Assembly (NCBI GenBank): GCA_963575645.1 | Contig: OY754467.1 | Coordinates: 51,617,108-51,681,107, forward strand | Length of the DNA: 64,000 bases | Direction: 5' to 3' | DNA from: Xanthostigma xanthostigma | Taxonomy: Eukaryota; Arthropoda; Insecta; Raphidioptera; Raphidiidae | In this document: positions 1-9,419 of the stretch, piece by piece | Layout: the number at the start of each line of letters is the position of its first letter | Numbering within the stretch: the stretch's first letter is position 1 | Program-made: the position numbers and the translations under genes | Notes under the pieces: model-generated | The model's database searches: none | Told to the model about the DNA's origin: nothing | Seen by the model: only the letters and a program-made list of their open reading frames with translations

Positions 1-411
1 TGGGTCACGCACTGGTGTGGCCTAGCATAACTACATCCCATTATTTTAATAAATTAGTTCAATAAAGCTTTGACTTTTCTTAATGCATTAATATAATATG
101 ACGCCTGTTGTTCAAGCAAAACGATTATTCAACTCCATTGATAGCGTTAATAATATCATCTTAGGAAATAAAATTATTCAATTATTATTACATTAGTCCA
201 TTTAATTATTACCACGAAACTTTAATTTCAGTACAGACAGTGTTGCAACAATGCTTAGCAGTTACACGCAGTTTACACGAGGCTCGTTTAGTGTTTGCTC
301 ACACGTGTGTGTTGTGTATACATTACTACAAGTCTGACGTCACATTTTAAACTATCATGCCGGGTAGCATTTTCTGACACGTGCTTTTCTGAGTAGAAAT
401 CGATAATTTGG

Positions 412-540
412 ATTTCTTATTGAAGTAAAACTTCTTTACGCACGCTTGACTTACGCACGCCTGACTTACGCACGCTTGACTTACGCACGCTTGACTTGGG
501 GAGTAAGCTGGTGAATGCGTGACGAGAGCCTTACGAAAAG
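412..540 (+). repeat. partial copy of the GAAGTAAAACTTCTT-ended repeat
   Basis: It starts with GAAGTAAAACTTCTT and contains the phrase CACGCTTGACTT repeated in tandem with ACGCACGC spacers. GGGGAGTAAGCTGGT follows. The same start occurs at 5239 and 53029. This copy is cut off by other DNA after about 130 bp. The GA/CT-rich stretch after it (595-640) has no gene. Confidence 0.55.
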
Positions 541-740
541 TGTGATCATAGCCAGTTACGTTTCGTATTGTCTATATCACACTGTAGGAGCAAGAGAGAG
601 AGCAGTGTGCGCGCACATTTTCTTTCTCTCTTCCTCTCATAGCCAGTGTATGAAATATATATATATATCTCAGTCAGTAGTTTGTTTGCGTAGTATTTTG
701 AATGATTAGTAGTAGGGATACACTTTGGATATTAACTTAC

Positions 741-914
741 AATTAACTCTGAGCTGGATGACTTTTCCAATACCAGTACCAATACCATTGTTTGCCTGGC
801 ATAAATAAAATCCTTCCCGATCTTCTTTAACGTTTTGCAACATTAGTGTTCCATTTCCTAACAATTTTGTGTACATCCGCTCTCGAACTTCCTCGTACTC
901 TCCCGATTTACTCC
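741..914 (-). CDS. Dscam2: Dscam2 exon, second half of Ig8
   Basis: This 174-nt exon completes Ig8 and is too short to show up as a long ORF. On the minus strand the acceptor reads TTCCAG before 914 and the donor GTAAGT follows 741. The first two bases finish a glycine codon begun in the previous exon. The peptide then reads SKSGEYEEVRERMYTKLL, followed by the NGTL sequon (a likely N-glycosylation site) and the F-strand cysteine in GFYLCQANNGIGTGIG. The Cys pairs with the cysteine of Ig8a. The exon leaves phase 1 (one base T). The next exon, expected to open Ig9, was not found in the remaining 740 bp. Match to Dscam2 Ig8 is strong. Confidence 0.9.
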
Positions 915-1239
915 CTGGAACATGACATATATTTCAAACTAACAAGATAACGCTTTTTTATTGTGTGGATACATTTAGATGTTTTTGGTTACGCTTAAGC
1001 TCGTTTAACTGAATTTTTGGAAAGAAGTTCTTATGTGACGTTATGCATGCTTTGACAGCCAATTTGTTATGAAATAAAAATAATATTATATATTTTGATA
1101 ATAAGATTTGTTGTCTGATCGCTGGTTCTGGTTTAAATGGTCATAACTCATAACATTTTAGGGTAAGTAAAAATGCGTTAACCAGCTTGCATCCGGACAA
1201 AATGGATATGATGATTTCAAAGTTAGTTGTAATGCAAAC

Positions 1240-1359
1240 CTGTAGCTTTTTTCCATACAACCGTCGGCGTCGGGACGCCCTGGGCTTGACAATGAAGTGC
1301 AACGTGTCTGTTGCGTTCTACACTGACATCTGTCGGTTCGACGATCCAACGTGGAGGTA
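1240..1359 (-). CDS. Dscam2: Dscam2 exon, first half of Ig8
   Basis: This 120-nt exon has an acceptor ending CCTCTAG and begins with two bases (TA) that complete a valine codon with the G left by either Ig7 exon. The result is VPPRWIVEPTDVSVERN, then the B-strand cysteine (HVALHCQAQG) and the core tryptophan (VVWKKAT). It ends with a single G, and the following exon supplies GG, giving KKATGSKSGEYEE across the junction. The donor is GTTTGC, clearly the weakest 5' splice site of the set, with a short 325-bp intron after it. Ig8 begins the constitutive part of the ectodomain downstream of the alternative Ig7 choice. Confidence 0.9.
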
Positions 1360-2266
1360 CTAGAGGACACAAACACAAGGACAACTATTAGTTCGGCGAT
1401 CAATTCTGGAACCGTCGCAAACTATTTTATATTTTATGATAATATATTATTTTTTAATTAGTCAATTAACTGATTGATTGATTGATTTATATTATTAAAG
1501 GGGGGCTGTGTGAGAGCGTGTGATGGATACACTGACATTAATTACGACTACTAAATATCAAAACAGCCGGTTCGGTGTTTGAGAGAACGGAAGGGGGGTT
1601 TTCTACACAGTACTGGTTATATTGCTGCATGAAGCATATAAAATACTTGTGAGAGGGATAATATCCAATCAACTCCATCAATACTGCAATGATTACATAA
1701 TAAATACATAATAATATAATATATATAATATATACGTACGTACATAATAGATAGATACAATTTGCATAATAATAATAATAATCAACATTACGGCAGTCTG
1801 CAATACTGAGGCATGTTAATATGGCGTTATACGGATGGTTGTGCGCGACGACCCTAGGAGTCTTGCTGCTTCTACGCTACGCTACACATAAGGGAAAGTG
1901 CATGCCAATAATAATCAGAATAATAATAATAAAACATAAGAGGTGCAACAGTACCTTGTGAGATCAAGCCTGGGTTCCAGTCATCGATGCATTCCCAATA
2001 TATATATAAATAATAATAATAAAACTGTGCCAAAAGCGTTCGAGGATAGAGAAGAGTAATAAAGAGGTCTAAAGGCAGGTGATGTATATATTACATAATA
2101 TTAATGTAGTGGTGCGGTTAGCGGGCGGCGGCGGTGAGGGGGTATCGGTGGTGGTGGTGTCGAGGATAATAGTAAATACGGGGTATCAATTATATCATGT
2201 TGTGCCGGTCGACGGATGGTATGGATTTGACTGAATTGTGTTGTTGATGTTGCTGATGGACTTTAC
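1360..2266 (-). other. Dscam2 intron between Ig7B and Ig8
   Basis: This 907-bp intron is the common downstream partner of both Ig7 donors. Near its 5' end (about 2115-2165) the transcript carries a C-rich stretch with repeated CACC units (plus strand: GGGCGGCGGCGGTGAGGGGG and GGTGGTGGTG). The rest is AT-rich with TA and AAT runs around 1680-1790 and 1905-2030. No coding signal is convincing. The C-rich patch is a candidate binding region for a splicing regulator, by inference only. Confidence 0.5.
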
Positions 2267-2551
2267 CTTTGACCTGAAGCTTGGCCGTGTACCTGACCTC
2301 GGCGGCCGGGTTGCTCGCCACGCAAGTGTAGTCGCCGGTGTGTTGAGCGCCGAGGCTAGAAATGCTCAGGAGGCTGGAATAGGGGTCAAGGGCCGACACG
2401 TTGGCTCCCAGGCTGGCGGTAAGTGGCCGCCCGTCCTTGAGCCACGATACGGAGAGAGGCTGGTCCCCGCGACTAACGCCGCACACGGTGCGCGTGCGCA
2501 TGCCTTCGGACAGCTCGTCTTGGAAGGAAAAGGGCTCAATAATAGGAGGAA
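2267..2551 (-). CDS. Dscam2: Dscam2 alternative exon Ig7B
   Basis: A 285-nt exon encodes a whole Ig7 domain, the second of two alternatives in transcript order. The acceptor is TATTCCAG with a pyrimidine-rich tract and the donor is G|GTAAAG. It starts with TT completing valine (VPPIIEPFSFQDELSEGMR) and ends LQVK plus one G. The domain has Cys in RTVCGVSRGD, Trp in SVSWLKDG, and Cys in GDYTCVASN. One NVS sequon lies in the middle. The motif YTCVASNPAAEVRYTAKLQV is the typical Dscam2 Ig7 ending. Its phases equal those of Ig7A, so either exon, both or neither would preserve the frame. In fly Dscam2 and bee AbsCAM the two are used mutually exclusively and give homophilic specificity; that role is inferred here. 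Confidence 0.93.
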
Positions 2552-2649
2552 CTGGAATAGTATAGAGAAGAAGAAAACCCAATATGAGAGAGAGATAGAG
2601 ACAAGAGTAAAAGAAGCGCGCCGGCTATTAAAGTGGCGCGCGTGATTAC
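2552..2649 (-). other. 98-bp intron between the two alternative Ig7 exons, with GC hairpin
   Basis: The two Ig7 exons are separated by only 98 bp. In transcript orientation the Ig7A donor is followed within 10 nt by a 7-bp perfect GC stem (plus-strand arms GCGCGCC at 2616-2622 and GGCGCGC at 2635-2641, 12-nt loop). After it comes a long pyrimidine tract leading to the Ig7B acceptor. A stem so near a donor could mask it, and the short distance could hinder joining 7A to 7B. Both effects are inferences about mutual exclusion. Confidence 0.7.
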
Positions 2650-2940
2650 CGTTCACCACCAGCTGTTGGGTGTGCACAACTTCCGCAGCCTGGTTGCGCA
2701 CGGCGCAAGTGTAGTTGCCGTTGTGATCTGGTGATAAACTTTCAATCACAAGTATGCTAGTGAACTGGTCCACTTGAGTGATGGTCAGAGTGTTGTGAAC
2801 GGTCGGATCGACGGCGCGTCCGTCCTTGCGCCAGGAGATCGTCAACGGCAGATCGCCCTTCGTCACCGAACAGGTCAAGCTCGCCCGATCGCCCACGTGC
2901 AGCGTGTCCTCCGCGTAGAACGGGCTAAGCTTGGGAGGCA
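2650..2940 (-). CDS. Dscam2: Dscam2 alternative exon Ig7A
   Basis: A 291-nt exon encodes a full Ig7 domain, the first alternative met by the spliceosome. The acceptor is CACACGCAG. The first two bases TG complete valine (VPPKLSPFYAEDTLHVGDR). Core residues are Cys in SLTCSVTKGD, Trp in TISWRKDG, and Cys in GNYTCAVRN, whose NYT is a glycosylation sequon. It ends QQLVVN plus one G at the donor GTAATC. The sequence is clearly diverged from Ig7B while the frame and phase are the same, as expected for an ancient pair of alternative exons. Third-codon positions are much richer in G/C than the surrounding introns. Confidence 0.93.
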
Positions 2941-3345
2941 CTGCGTGTGCGCGCGCGACAACAACAAATACAAGAACACAACACAACGGTCATACTTGGA
3001 TGTACCAACAGCTGTCTATCATCATCATCTCTGTGTTGTCATTTAATAATTTAAATGTCAGTCAGTCGGTCGAGTGAATTGTATGTATTGTCGCACTATC
3101 ATCTATTTATCTATCTACTAATTATTTTACTAAACTGCAGTATTATACACAATAATGCGTGCAGCGGTGTGTTCGTATGGGGCTGTGCAACTGGGATCGG
3201 ACTGGGACGAGGCCAAGGCGGTGGGGATATCGAATAAAGCGCGGATGACGTGATTCAACATATTTATATATATAGACACAACAGCTGTCATCTGCAAAAT
3301 ATGCTCATCATTCTTCAGCGTAAAGATGATGCTTTATTTACGAGG

Positions 3346-3579
3346 CTAAATTATTATCCATAGATCATTGTCATTATTGCTGATGCCAACTTGGAACGAC
3401 TTAGACTTCTTGTTAACGACAACGGATAACGGCCCGATTTTTATGACGGGCGACGGGCCGTTAATGTGGGTGTTTGTTAACGCGACGGGCATGTAACCGT
3501 TGCAACAAAACTCAACGAATACCCGCACGTCGCCCCTCGGCGCAATGGCGGTCCATCCGAAGTAGTGGACCGCGTCATT
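3346..3579 (-). pseudogene. GC-rich coding-like fragment of unknown origin
   Basis: On the minus strand 77 codons stay open from just after a TGA at 3580-3582 to a TAG. The peptide includes VHYFGWTAIAPRGDVRVF and VEFCCNGYMPVALTNTH. Most third positions are G or C, unlike the AT-rich intron around it, which suggests descent from real coding sequence. There is no Ig signature, no obvious start codon at the front (a Met occurs only at 3528), and no splice partner with a matching phase could be picked out. It could be a decayed captured gene, a piece of an inserted virus or transposon, or an unrecognised exon. I do not recognise the family and assign no function. Confidence 0.35.
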
Positions 3580-3599
3580 TCATAGAAGTCTGTTGACGA

Positions 3600-5232
3600 C
3601 GACAGATGTGCGCGCGCGTTTTTACCTACCTTGTTCTGCTCATTGTGAATATGGAGTTTAAAATTGATATTGATTTTATCACAAATTATTTTACCACAAA
3701 TAAAAAAAAAGTTAAGCGGTTGTGTCTATATATTTAAAACTACTTCTCAATCATTCATACACTAAAATGTTCGGCGGCTGAAAAAAAAACATTTTTTCGC
3801 ATTGTCTGGCACGTGAAAAACTGAAAAATTAAATTATCAGCTTAGAAGCAAAACTTTTGGGTGATTTATATTAATATTGGCAAAAATTAATAGAATTTTT
3901 GTTTTTTTTAATAATTATTATGCTTCTAAACCGACTTTAAAACACATATTCATGACTAAACATTCTAGGGCTGAAAATAAAAAACAAAAACAACCGGATA
4001 TCGCATTCAATTTACACTCAAAAACTGCTGAAAAATCAAAATCAATCCACACTTTCAGTCATTCAACGCGCAATGGCTGAAAAGTTAAACTTAAGTAACA
4101 ATAAAAATAATCCCGACAAAAAATATAAGTCTGAGAAATGTAATTGTATTATTTAAACAAAACAATGCAATAAAATAATTGAAATAACATTTCATCGGTT
4201 CTATAAATGTAAGATGGAAAAAAAGGGTAAGGGCGATAATGGAACAAATTGGTTATTAGACTGGAAGGGAGAATCTGTATTATATTGTAAATCTAAAACA
4301 TAATAACGAATTACCAACACATTATAAATTATTTTTGCTTACGAATGTTTTTTCTCTCATTAAGTGCTTTCAAAATTTGTGTACAATAAAATAATTTGCA
4401 TTATTTAAAATTTCACAAATAAGCGGGTACTTGTTTTTTTTTTTGAAAAAAAAACATCCGTTCAGCAAAATGAAAAAAAATCTCATTGAAAAATATTAAT
4501 AACTTTTATCCGAAATGTTCGTATTTTTAAACATAATATAAAACAAAACTGAAGTTTTTAAAAAATAACCACAATTTAATAAAAATATTGCAGCAAAAAT
4601 TAACACTATAAATATATGTATGACACATATTTAAGAGCCTATAGATGTATTGAAAGACGTAGCCTACAATATTTAAATACAAAACAATTATTTACCTTTT
4701 TACAAAAAAATTGCCAATAACCGAAGAAAGCTCTTGAGCTTTGAATTTAAAACAAGTTATAAGCGTTATCAGGACATTAATTTGATAATGAAAAAACATA
4801 ACAAATAAAACATTATTTTTTATAATCATAATAATAAGAAAATTAATTAATTTTAATAAAAATAAAATATAACTAATACAATTTACTAAAAATACAACAT
4901 TCGCCTGTTTCAATTTTTGAGTGATATTTTTTCCTTTGAAATAAGAATTTTCTTAATGCCCTTTTAAACACGTTTGCCCAAATTTTACTAACGGAACCCA
5001 CGACCTTTGCACCACTGATCTTGCTAAATTGTCAATTAACAAGGCTTTTGACGCTGGGCTCTAAGTTGTAAAAATAATTAATTATTGTTGAATATGCACA
5101 ATATTTTTATTATTAAAACTGGATCATATGTAAATATTGCTTTTAGAAAATACATTTTTAAAAAGATCGATAGATTGTAGATTATAGACGCTCGACAGAA
5201 TTTTTAAAATGACGTTTAACGTCGAACTTAGA
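3600..5232. other. gene-free AT-rich intronic DNA
   Basis: Long A- and T-runs and short open frames rich in Lys, Asn, Ile and Phe codons. I see no conserved protein motif, no tRNA and no clear repeat boundary here. Confidence 0.6.
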
Positions 5233-5895
5233 ATTTTTGAAGTAAAACTTCTTTAGGCACGCTTGACTTGAGGAGTAAGCTGGTAAATGCCTGACGAAAT
5301 CGTTTAGGGAAGTGCATCATCGCGAACGAAATCGTTTACGGAAGTGCATCATCGCGAACGGTGCGTGATCGTTCGAGGCGAACGGTAGTTGAGAGGCAGA
5401 TATAAGTTAGTGAAGATAGTAAGAGAGAGAGAGAGAGAGAGTTACGTTGGAAGTTGAGAGGGAGATATAAGTTAGTGAGTGCGACAAAGACGGAGCATTA
5501 ATCGAAACTCTTTTTTTTGGACAACTATTTGACGTTCAAAATGAAAACAATTGTTTTTGTATCAAAAAAACATTTCATCGAATTTTGCTGCATTTTGTAA
5601 CGGGAAATAATGTAGGTTAGTTAAAATATCCTTTTAAATATATTATAAATTATGCTAATAAATATATATGCATATTTTGCCTATTAATTAATTAAAAAAA
5701 ATATTTTAAACATTTCGTCTTTGTAGATATGTGCTACAGAGTGAGGTTATATTCTGTTCGATAAACTTTGAGACGAACCGACTGCATATTAATGTTCGTT
5801 TATGAATTTAACATGAGCAAATTTGAGGTATTTACGCATTATTCTTAATAAATATATTTAAAATAATTATGGCAGGAAGAAGTTTTACTTCACTC
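5233..5895. repeat. MITE-like repeat with GAAGTAAAACTTC ends
   Basis: The left end GAAGTAAAACTTCTTTAGGC is matched in reverse near 5877-5895 (AGAAGTTTTACTTCACTCG). Between them are GA-repeats and AT-rich DNA. The family recurs at 53029-54110, where a Helitron sits inside it, and partly at 412. No coding capacity. The outer motif is itself palindromic. Confidence 0.55.
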
Positions 5896-6148
5896 GTGTG
5901 GTCTAAAGCATACTCGCTTTTCTGAAAATCTAAATGATTTCTTTCTTGTACAAGAATTGTTTATAAATTTCAATTTTTTACCAATATAAAATTATAAATA
6001 AAGAATATCATAATTATGAACTTTTTTTCATCGCCTTGATCAACATATCTTGACCAAATTTGTCTAAAATCTACGATCTACGAAATGTCCCTGCGTTATA
6101 TTGTGTACTATATTAAATCTAGTTATTCAAGTGAAGCACGTCTCATAC

Positions 6149-6421
6149 CGATAACTGAAACTTCTCCGCTTCTACGTGCGCTGTGGCCTTGTTTGTTGCG
6201 TGCCCAGCAAGTGTAGACGCCAGCGTCATTTTTCTTCTGTACGGGTCCGATCTGTAGGGTGCCGTCTGGAAGGACTTTTTGGCGCAGGTCGTCCGGCAAT
6301 TCCCGCCCGCCACGTTCCCAGTGTATCTCTTCTATCGGGTAACCGGCCACCGGACATTTCAGCGACAAGGTTTCCCCTGCCACGGCTGTGACTTTCGGAA
6401 TCAGGCGAATGTATGGCATAC
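6149..6421 (-). CDS. Dscam2: Dscam2 exon Ig6
   Basis: A single 273-nt exon encodes Ig6. Acceptor TCCTTCAG, donor G|GTATGA. GT at the start completes a glycine with the G from Ig5b, giving LNVYG-MPYIRLIPKVTAVAG over the junction. Core residues are Cys (LKCPVAGYP), Trp (EIHWERGG) and Cys (GVYTCWARNKQG). The exon ends SARRSGEVSVI plus G, which either Ig7 exon turns into the valine of VPP. The sequence is one of the most characteristic of Dscam2 in insects. Confidence 0.95.
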
Positions 6422-7449
6422 CTGAAGGATTCAAGCAGATTTCCTTTTCATTGTATTTTTATCGAAAATCACAATTCGGTGATTTAAATCATTCAAAGAA
6501 TATCATGTAAGCAAAGATGCATAAAATATATGTTTTATAACACGACTTTCTTTGAAGAGTGCCACCTATCTTGGTTATAAAATGTATAACAATGTCCCAA
6601 AATCAATAAGAGATTCCAAAGATTTTGATAAAAAGCTGAAACAATATATAATTAATATAGTTCCATATTCTATAAATGACTTGCTATCGGATTAATAAAT
6701 ATTTTAACATGTTTTAACTGTGTACTGACGTTTTATATAAGGGCGCAACAAATAAACATTTATTATTATTATATGAAAAGAGTGAAAGTTTATAAAAAAT
6801 ACATAAAACATAATCGCAAAAAGATCTGAAAAATATTAAACACATCTTTGAAATCAAAGAGTAGGTATTGTAAGTAAGCAATGTCCTAAGTCGTTTAGGA
6901 AATAACTATAATTCTCAAGGGTGGATCTAGATTTTTCGAGGCTTGTGGTTTATTAAAGTCCAATGGGGTCCTAGATTAAGAATTTTTAAATTTTGATTTA
7001 AAATTCATTTTTGATAACATCAAAATTCAAGAGGAAACTCGGTGACCTGACCAAACAAATAGTCAAAATTTACCCAAAAATTGAAAACACTCACTTATGA
7101 TATTAACTATTTTTTACTATACGATAAGAGATCACGGTTAACGCAAAAGTATCAAAAATGTATTTTAAAAGATAGATAGATATTTATTTGGTCAGTTGAG
7201 ACATACATCTATTTGACACGTCAACGAAATACAAGATAAAATTATAAAGCTATCAGCCACATAAAAATTCATTAACACTATAAAAGGCCCGTTCTCCTAA
7301 AAAATGTTTAATATTTTTCTTAAAAAGTAATGAGGTATTGTTTTTCAGCCTTTCAGGTAATTTATTATAAATATAGGCTGAATAATTTTCTGGACAATAT
7401 TTATAAATGCCTTTTGTTGCCAACGATAGTTTTATTAATAATTAATAAT

Positions 7450-7852
7450 AATTCAATTATCCGAAATGCGAATAATATAAGATCAGAATCATATCAAAAT
7501 GAGCTCAGAGCTGAGTGTGTGTATTGTGCTGTGCAATGCTACATGACTCCTGAGCTTGCATGATGACAGTTCACACCTCTGCAGTCTGCACGTATACGTT
7601 CTCTGGTCTGCACTCTTGTGGAGATAAGAGGTCCATGGTTAACGCAAAAGTTTCAAAAATGTATTTTAATAATAATTCAATTATCCGAAATGCGAATAAT
7701 ATAAGATCAGAATCATATTAAGATGAGCTCAGAGCTGAGTGTGTGTATTGTGCTGTGCAATGCTACATGACTCCTGAGCTTGCATGATGACAGTTCACAC
7801 CTCTGCAGTCTGCACTCTTGTGGAGCGCACGGAGCCAGCTCCTAATAAAGAG
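7450..7852 (+). repeat. two tandem partial copies of a hAT-type MITE interior
   Basis: Two blocks (about 7450-7580 and 7665-7815) share a stretch starting ATCCGAAATGCGAATAATAT and including ATGACAGTTCACACCTCTGC. The second ends GGAGCCAGCTCCTAATAAAG and GAGTCATGTGGACAC. The same sequence is the interior and right end of the complete element at 56103-56682 and of the remnant at 14417-14800. The short ORF over 7330-7563 is part of this repeat and is not a gene. Confidence 0.65.
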
Positions 7853-7912
7853 TCATGTGGACACTGTTTTCTGTTTTTTTAAAAAATGAAATGGAGAAAC
7901 AAATGCACTGAC

Positions 7913-8064
7913 CGTAAACATTGAGACGTGCCGAATGGCTGGTGCGTCCGGCACGATTCTCGGCTGTGCATGTATACTCTCCCCCGTCTTCCACCATTAC
8001 ATGGCTGATATTGACATGACTGATGACGTCACCATGCACGGTCACATATTGCCCAATCATAAAT
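7913..8064 (-). CDS. Dscam2: Dscam2 exon, second half of Ig5
   Basis: This 152-nt exon has the acceptor TTGTTTCAG and donor G|GTCAGT. The first base A completes an arginine codon (AG|A) from Ig5a, giving PTNGR-FMIGQYVTVHGDV. An NIS glycosylation sequon (HVNISHVMVEDGG) precedes the F-strand cysteine in GEYTCTAENRAG. It closes with SHSARLNVY plus G. The YVTVHGDVISHVNIS run is diagnostic for Dscam family Ig5. Its partner Ig5a lies 16.7 kb upstream in the transcript. Confidence 0.94.
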
Positions 8065-8283
8065 CTGAAACAATAAGCCTAATGAAATACATGATTTTCA
8101 ATTCCGTATTACAATACTAGAGTCTACAGGGTATATCACAGAAAACCAGGGAAACATAGGGAAAAGTCCATTGTGAAAATTAGTTAGGATCAACGATTAC
8201 TTTGGCCACATATGAGAATGGGTACCATGGTAACGCTGACTAACCATTATTTAATAACAATAATTGCTAATAATGAATAATTA

Positions 8284-9418
8284 AAAAAAAAAAAATTGGT
8301 TGTCTGTAAAGTCAGTTTACGGACGATAGTTTTACGTGATAACGTATTCCGTAATACATAACCTAAATTTATATAATAATTATAATATTGCATCTTTCGC
8401 TTCAAATTTAGGTAAATTTTATTTATTAAATTACTCACCACCTATAAAAATAATTTTTATTAACTTTCTTTCTTTCGTATTTATTTAAGTCTCAAAGATT
8501 AGCTGTCATAATATTTTGAAAACAATTGTTTCACTGTTTATATAAAATTCCAAAACCTACTTACAATATTTAAGTATTTTCATACGTCAAAAAATTGATT
8601 TTTAACTATAAAAAGTACACTATTATTATATAAAAAACAACTATGGCATGTATCTCTTTTGCGCATGCGCCGATTTTCCCCAAAAAATTTACAAAAATTT
8701 CTAGTAAAAATAGATAGAGTAAAAACCGTTTTAAAAACTATATTATTATTATATAAAACATCATTATAAGAGATATATTCTTTTACGCATGCGCCGATGT
8801 TCCCCAAAAACAATAGGCCACTTCATATTTGCATATCAAACATCCTCCCAAAATTTGGTTTCAATCCGCTTATCTTTGGTGTCGGAATGATAAGAAATGT
8901 CAAAAGTGACGTTTGCAACTGTCAAAGTATTATGTTCTAATAATAATTAGTTATTCCAATACTTAACTTAGAAGGCGTTGCATTTCACAAAATACTAATG
9001 TCAAAAAATTGAATTAAACATTAGAAATGCAGCCGTTTTCATGTTAAGACAAGACATACGTTATCTTCTAATTTCCATGTACGGCAAACAAAGACGACCG
9101 ACCGCGTCGTGCCATGCATTAGACAACATTGCATTTATACAGCTATTTTTCTATATAAATTTGTATAAAAAAACTGTTTAGGCAAATTCTGTTATACGAA
9201 ATCTATGTAAAATGTTCTCCTCTTTCGTTTAAGACTGGTTTCAAACCGATCTGATTTAAATTGAGCGAGCAATTAGCAAAAAGCACGCACAGGGTCAGGC
9301 GGAACGTTACGCGTTACGAACGTTAGAAACGTTACACTTTTTCGTGCATGCAGCCGGTGTTTTATCAATTTATAAGATTGGTGATTCATCAATTTATAAG
9401 ACGTTATCACGTCAAAAA
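8284..9418. repeat. dispersed repeat, second copy at 44650-45331
   Basis: Two segments (8284-8365 and about 8843-9418) are nearly identical to a continuous stretch at 44650-45331, including TTGGTTGTCTGTAAAGTC and TGCAGCCGGTGTTTTATC. The extra 480 bp in this copy contains TGCGCATGCGCCGATTTTC, a phrase shared with the 46077-48020 element. So two TE families are interleaved here. No protein coding seen. Confidence 0.65.
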
Positions 9419-9419
9419 T

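Larger units (their letters stand above)
2941..6148 (-). other. Dscam2 intron upstream of the Ig7 pair
   Basis: This 3.2-kb intron joins Ig6 to Ig7. Nearest the Ig7A acceptor it is relatively GC-rich and has two small perfect hairpins: TAACGGCCCG with its complement (3427-3436/3454-3463), and GCGGTCCA with its complement (3548-3555/3566-3573). These lie inside or next to the coding-like fragment at 3346-3579. From 3600 to 5230 the DNA is very AT-rich, and I see no gene there. A repeat occupies about 5233-5895. Confidence 0.6.

Noticed and set aside
1-740. The Ig9 exon
   Set aside because: No frame with an Ig9-like start after a plausible acceptor could be found; the intron probably continues past the window edge.
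1158-1403. 81-codon minus ORF
   Set aside because: Out of frame with the true Ig8a exon, which runs in another frame over 1240-1359.
1821-1963. Plus-strand ORF starting MALYGWLCATTLGVLLLL, like a signal peptide
   Set aside because: Short, runs into AAT repeats, antisense to the gene, no partner exon. Likely chance.
2238-3046. Plus-strand ORFs of 135 and 90 codons over the Ig7 exons
   Set aside because: They are shadows of the minus-strand Ig7 exons, whose translation has clear Ig motifs and splice sites.
2941-6148. Docking/selector RNA pairs or extra Ig7-type exons as in Dscam1
   Set aside because: I found no further exon with the Ig7 PP-x-x-x-PF pattern and no clear long-range complementary boxes to the Ig7 exons by eye.
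6176-6391. Plus-strand 71-codon ORF over Ig6
   Set aside because: Antisense shadow of the Ig6 exon with no domain of its own.
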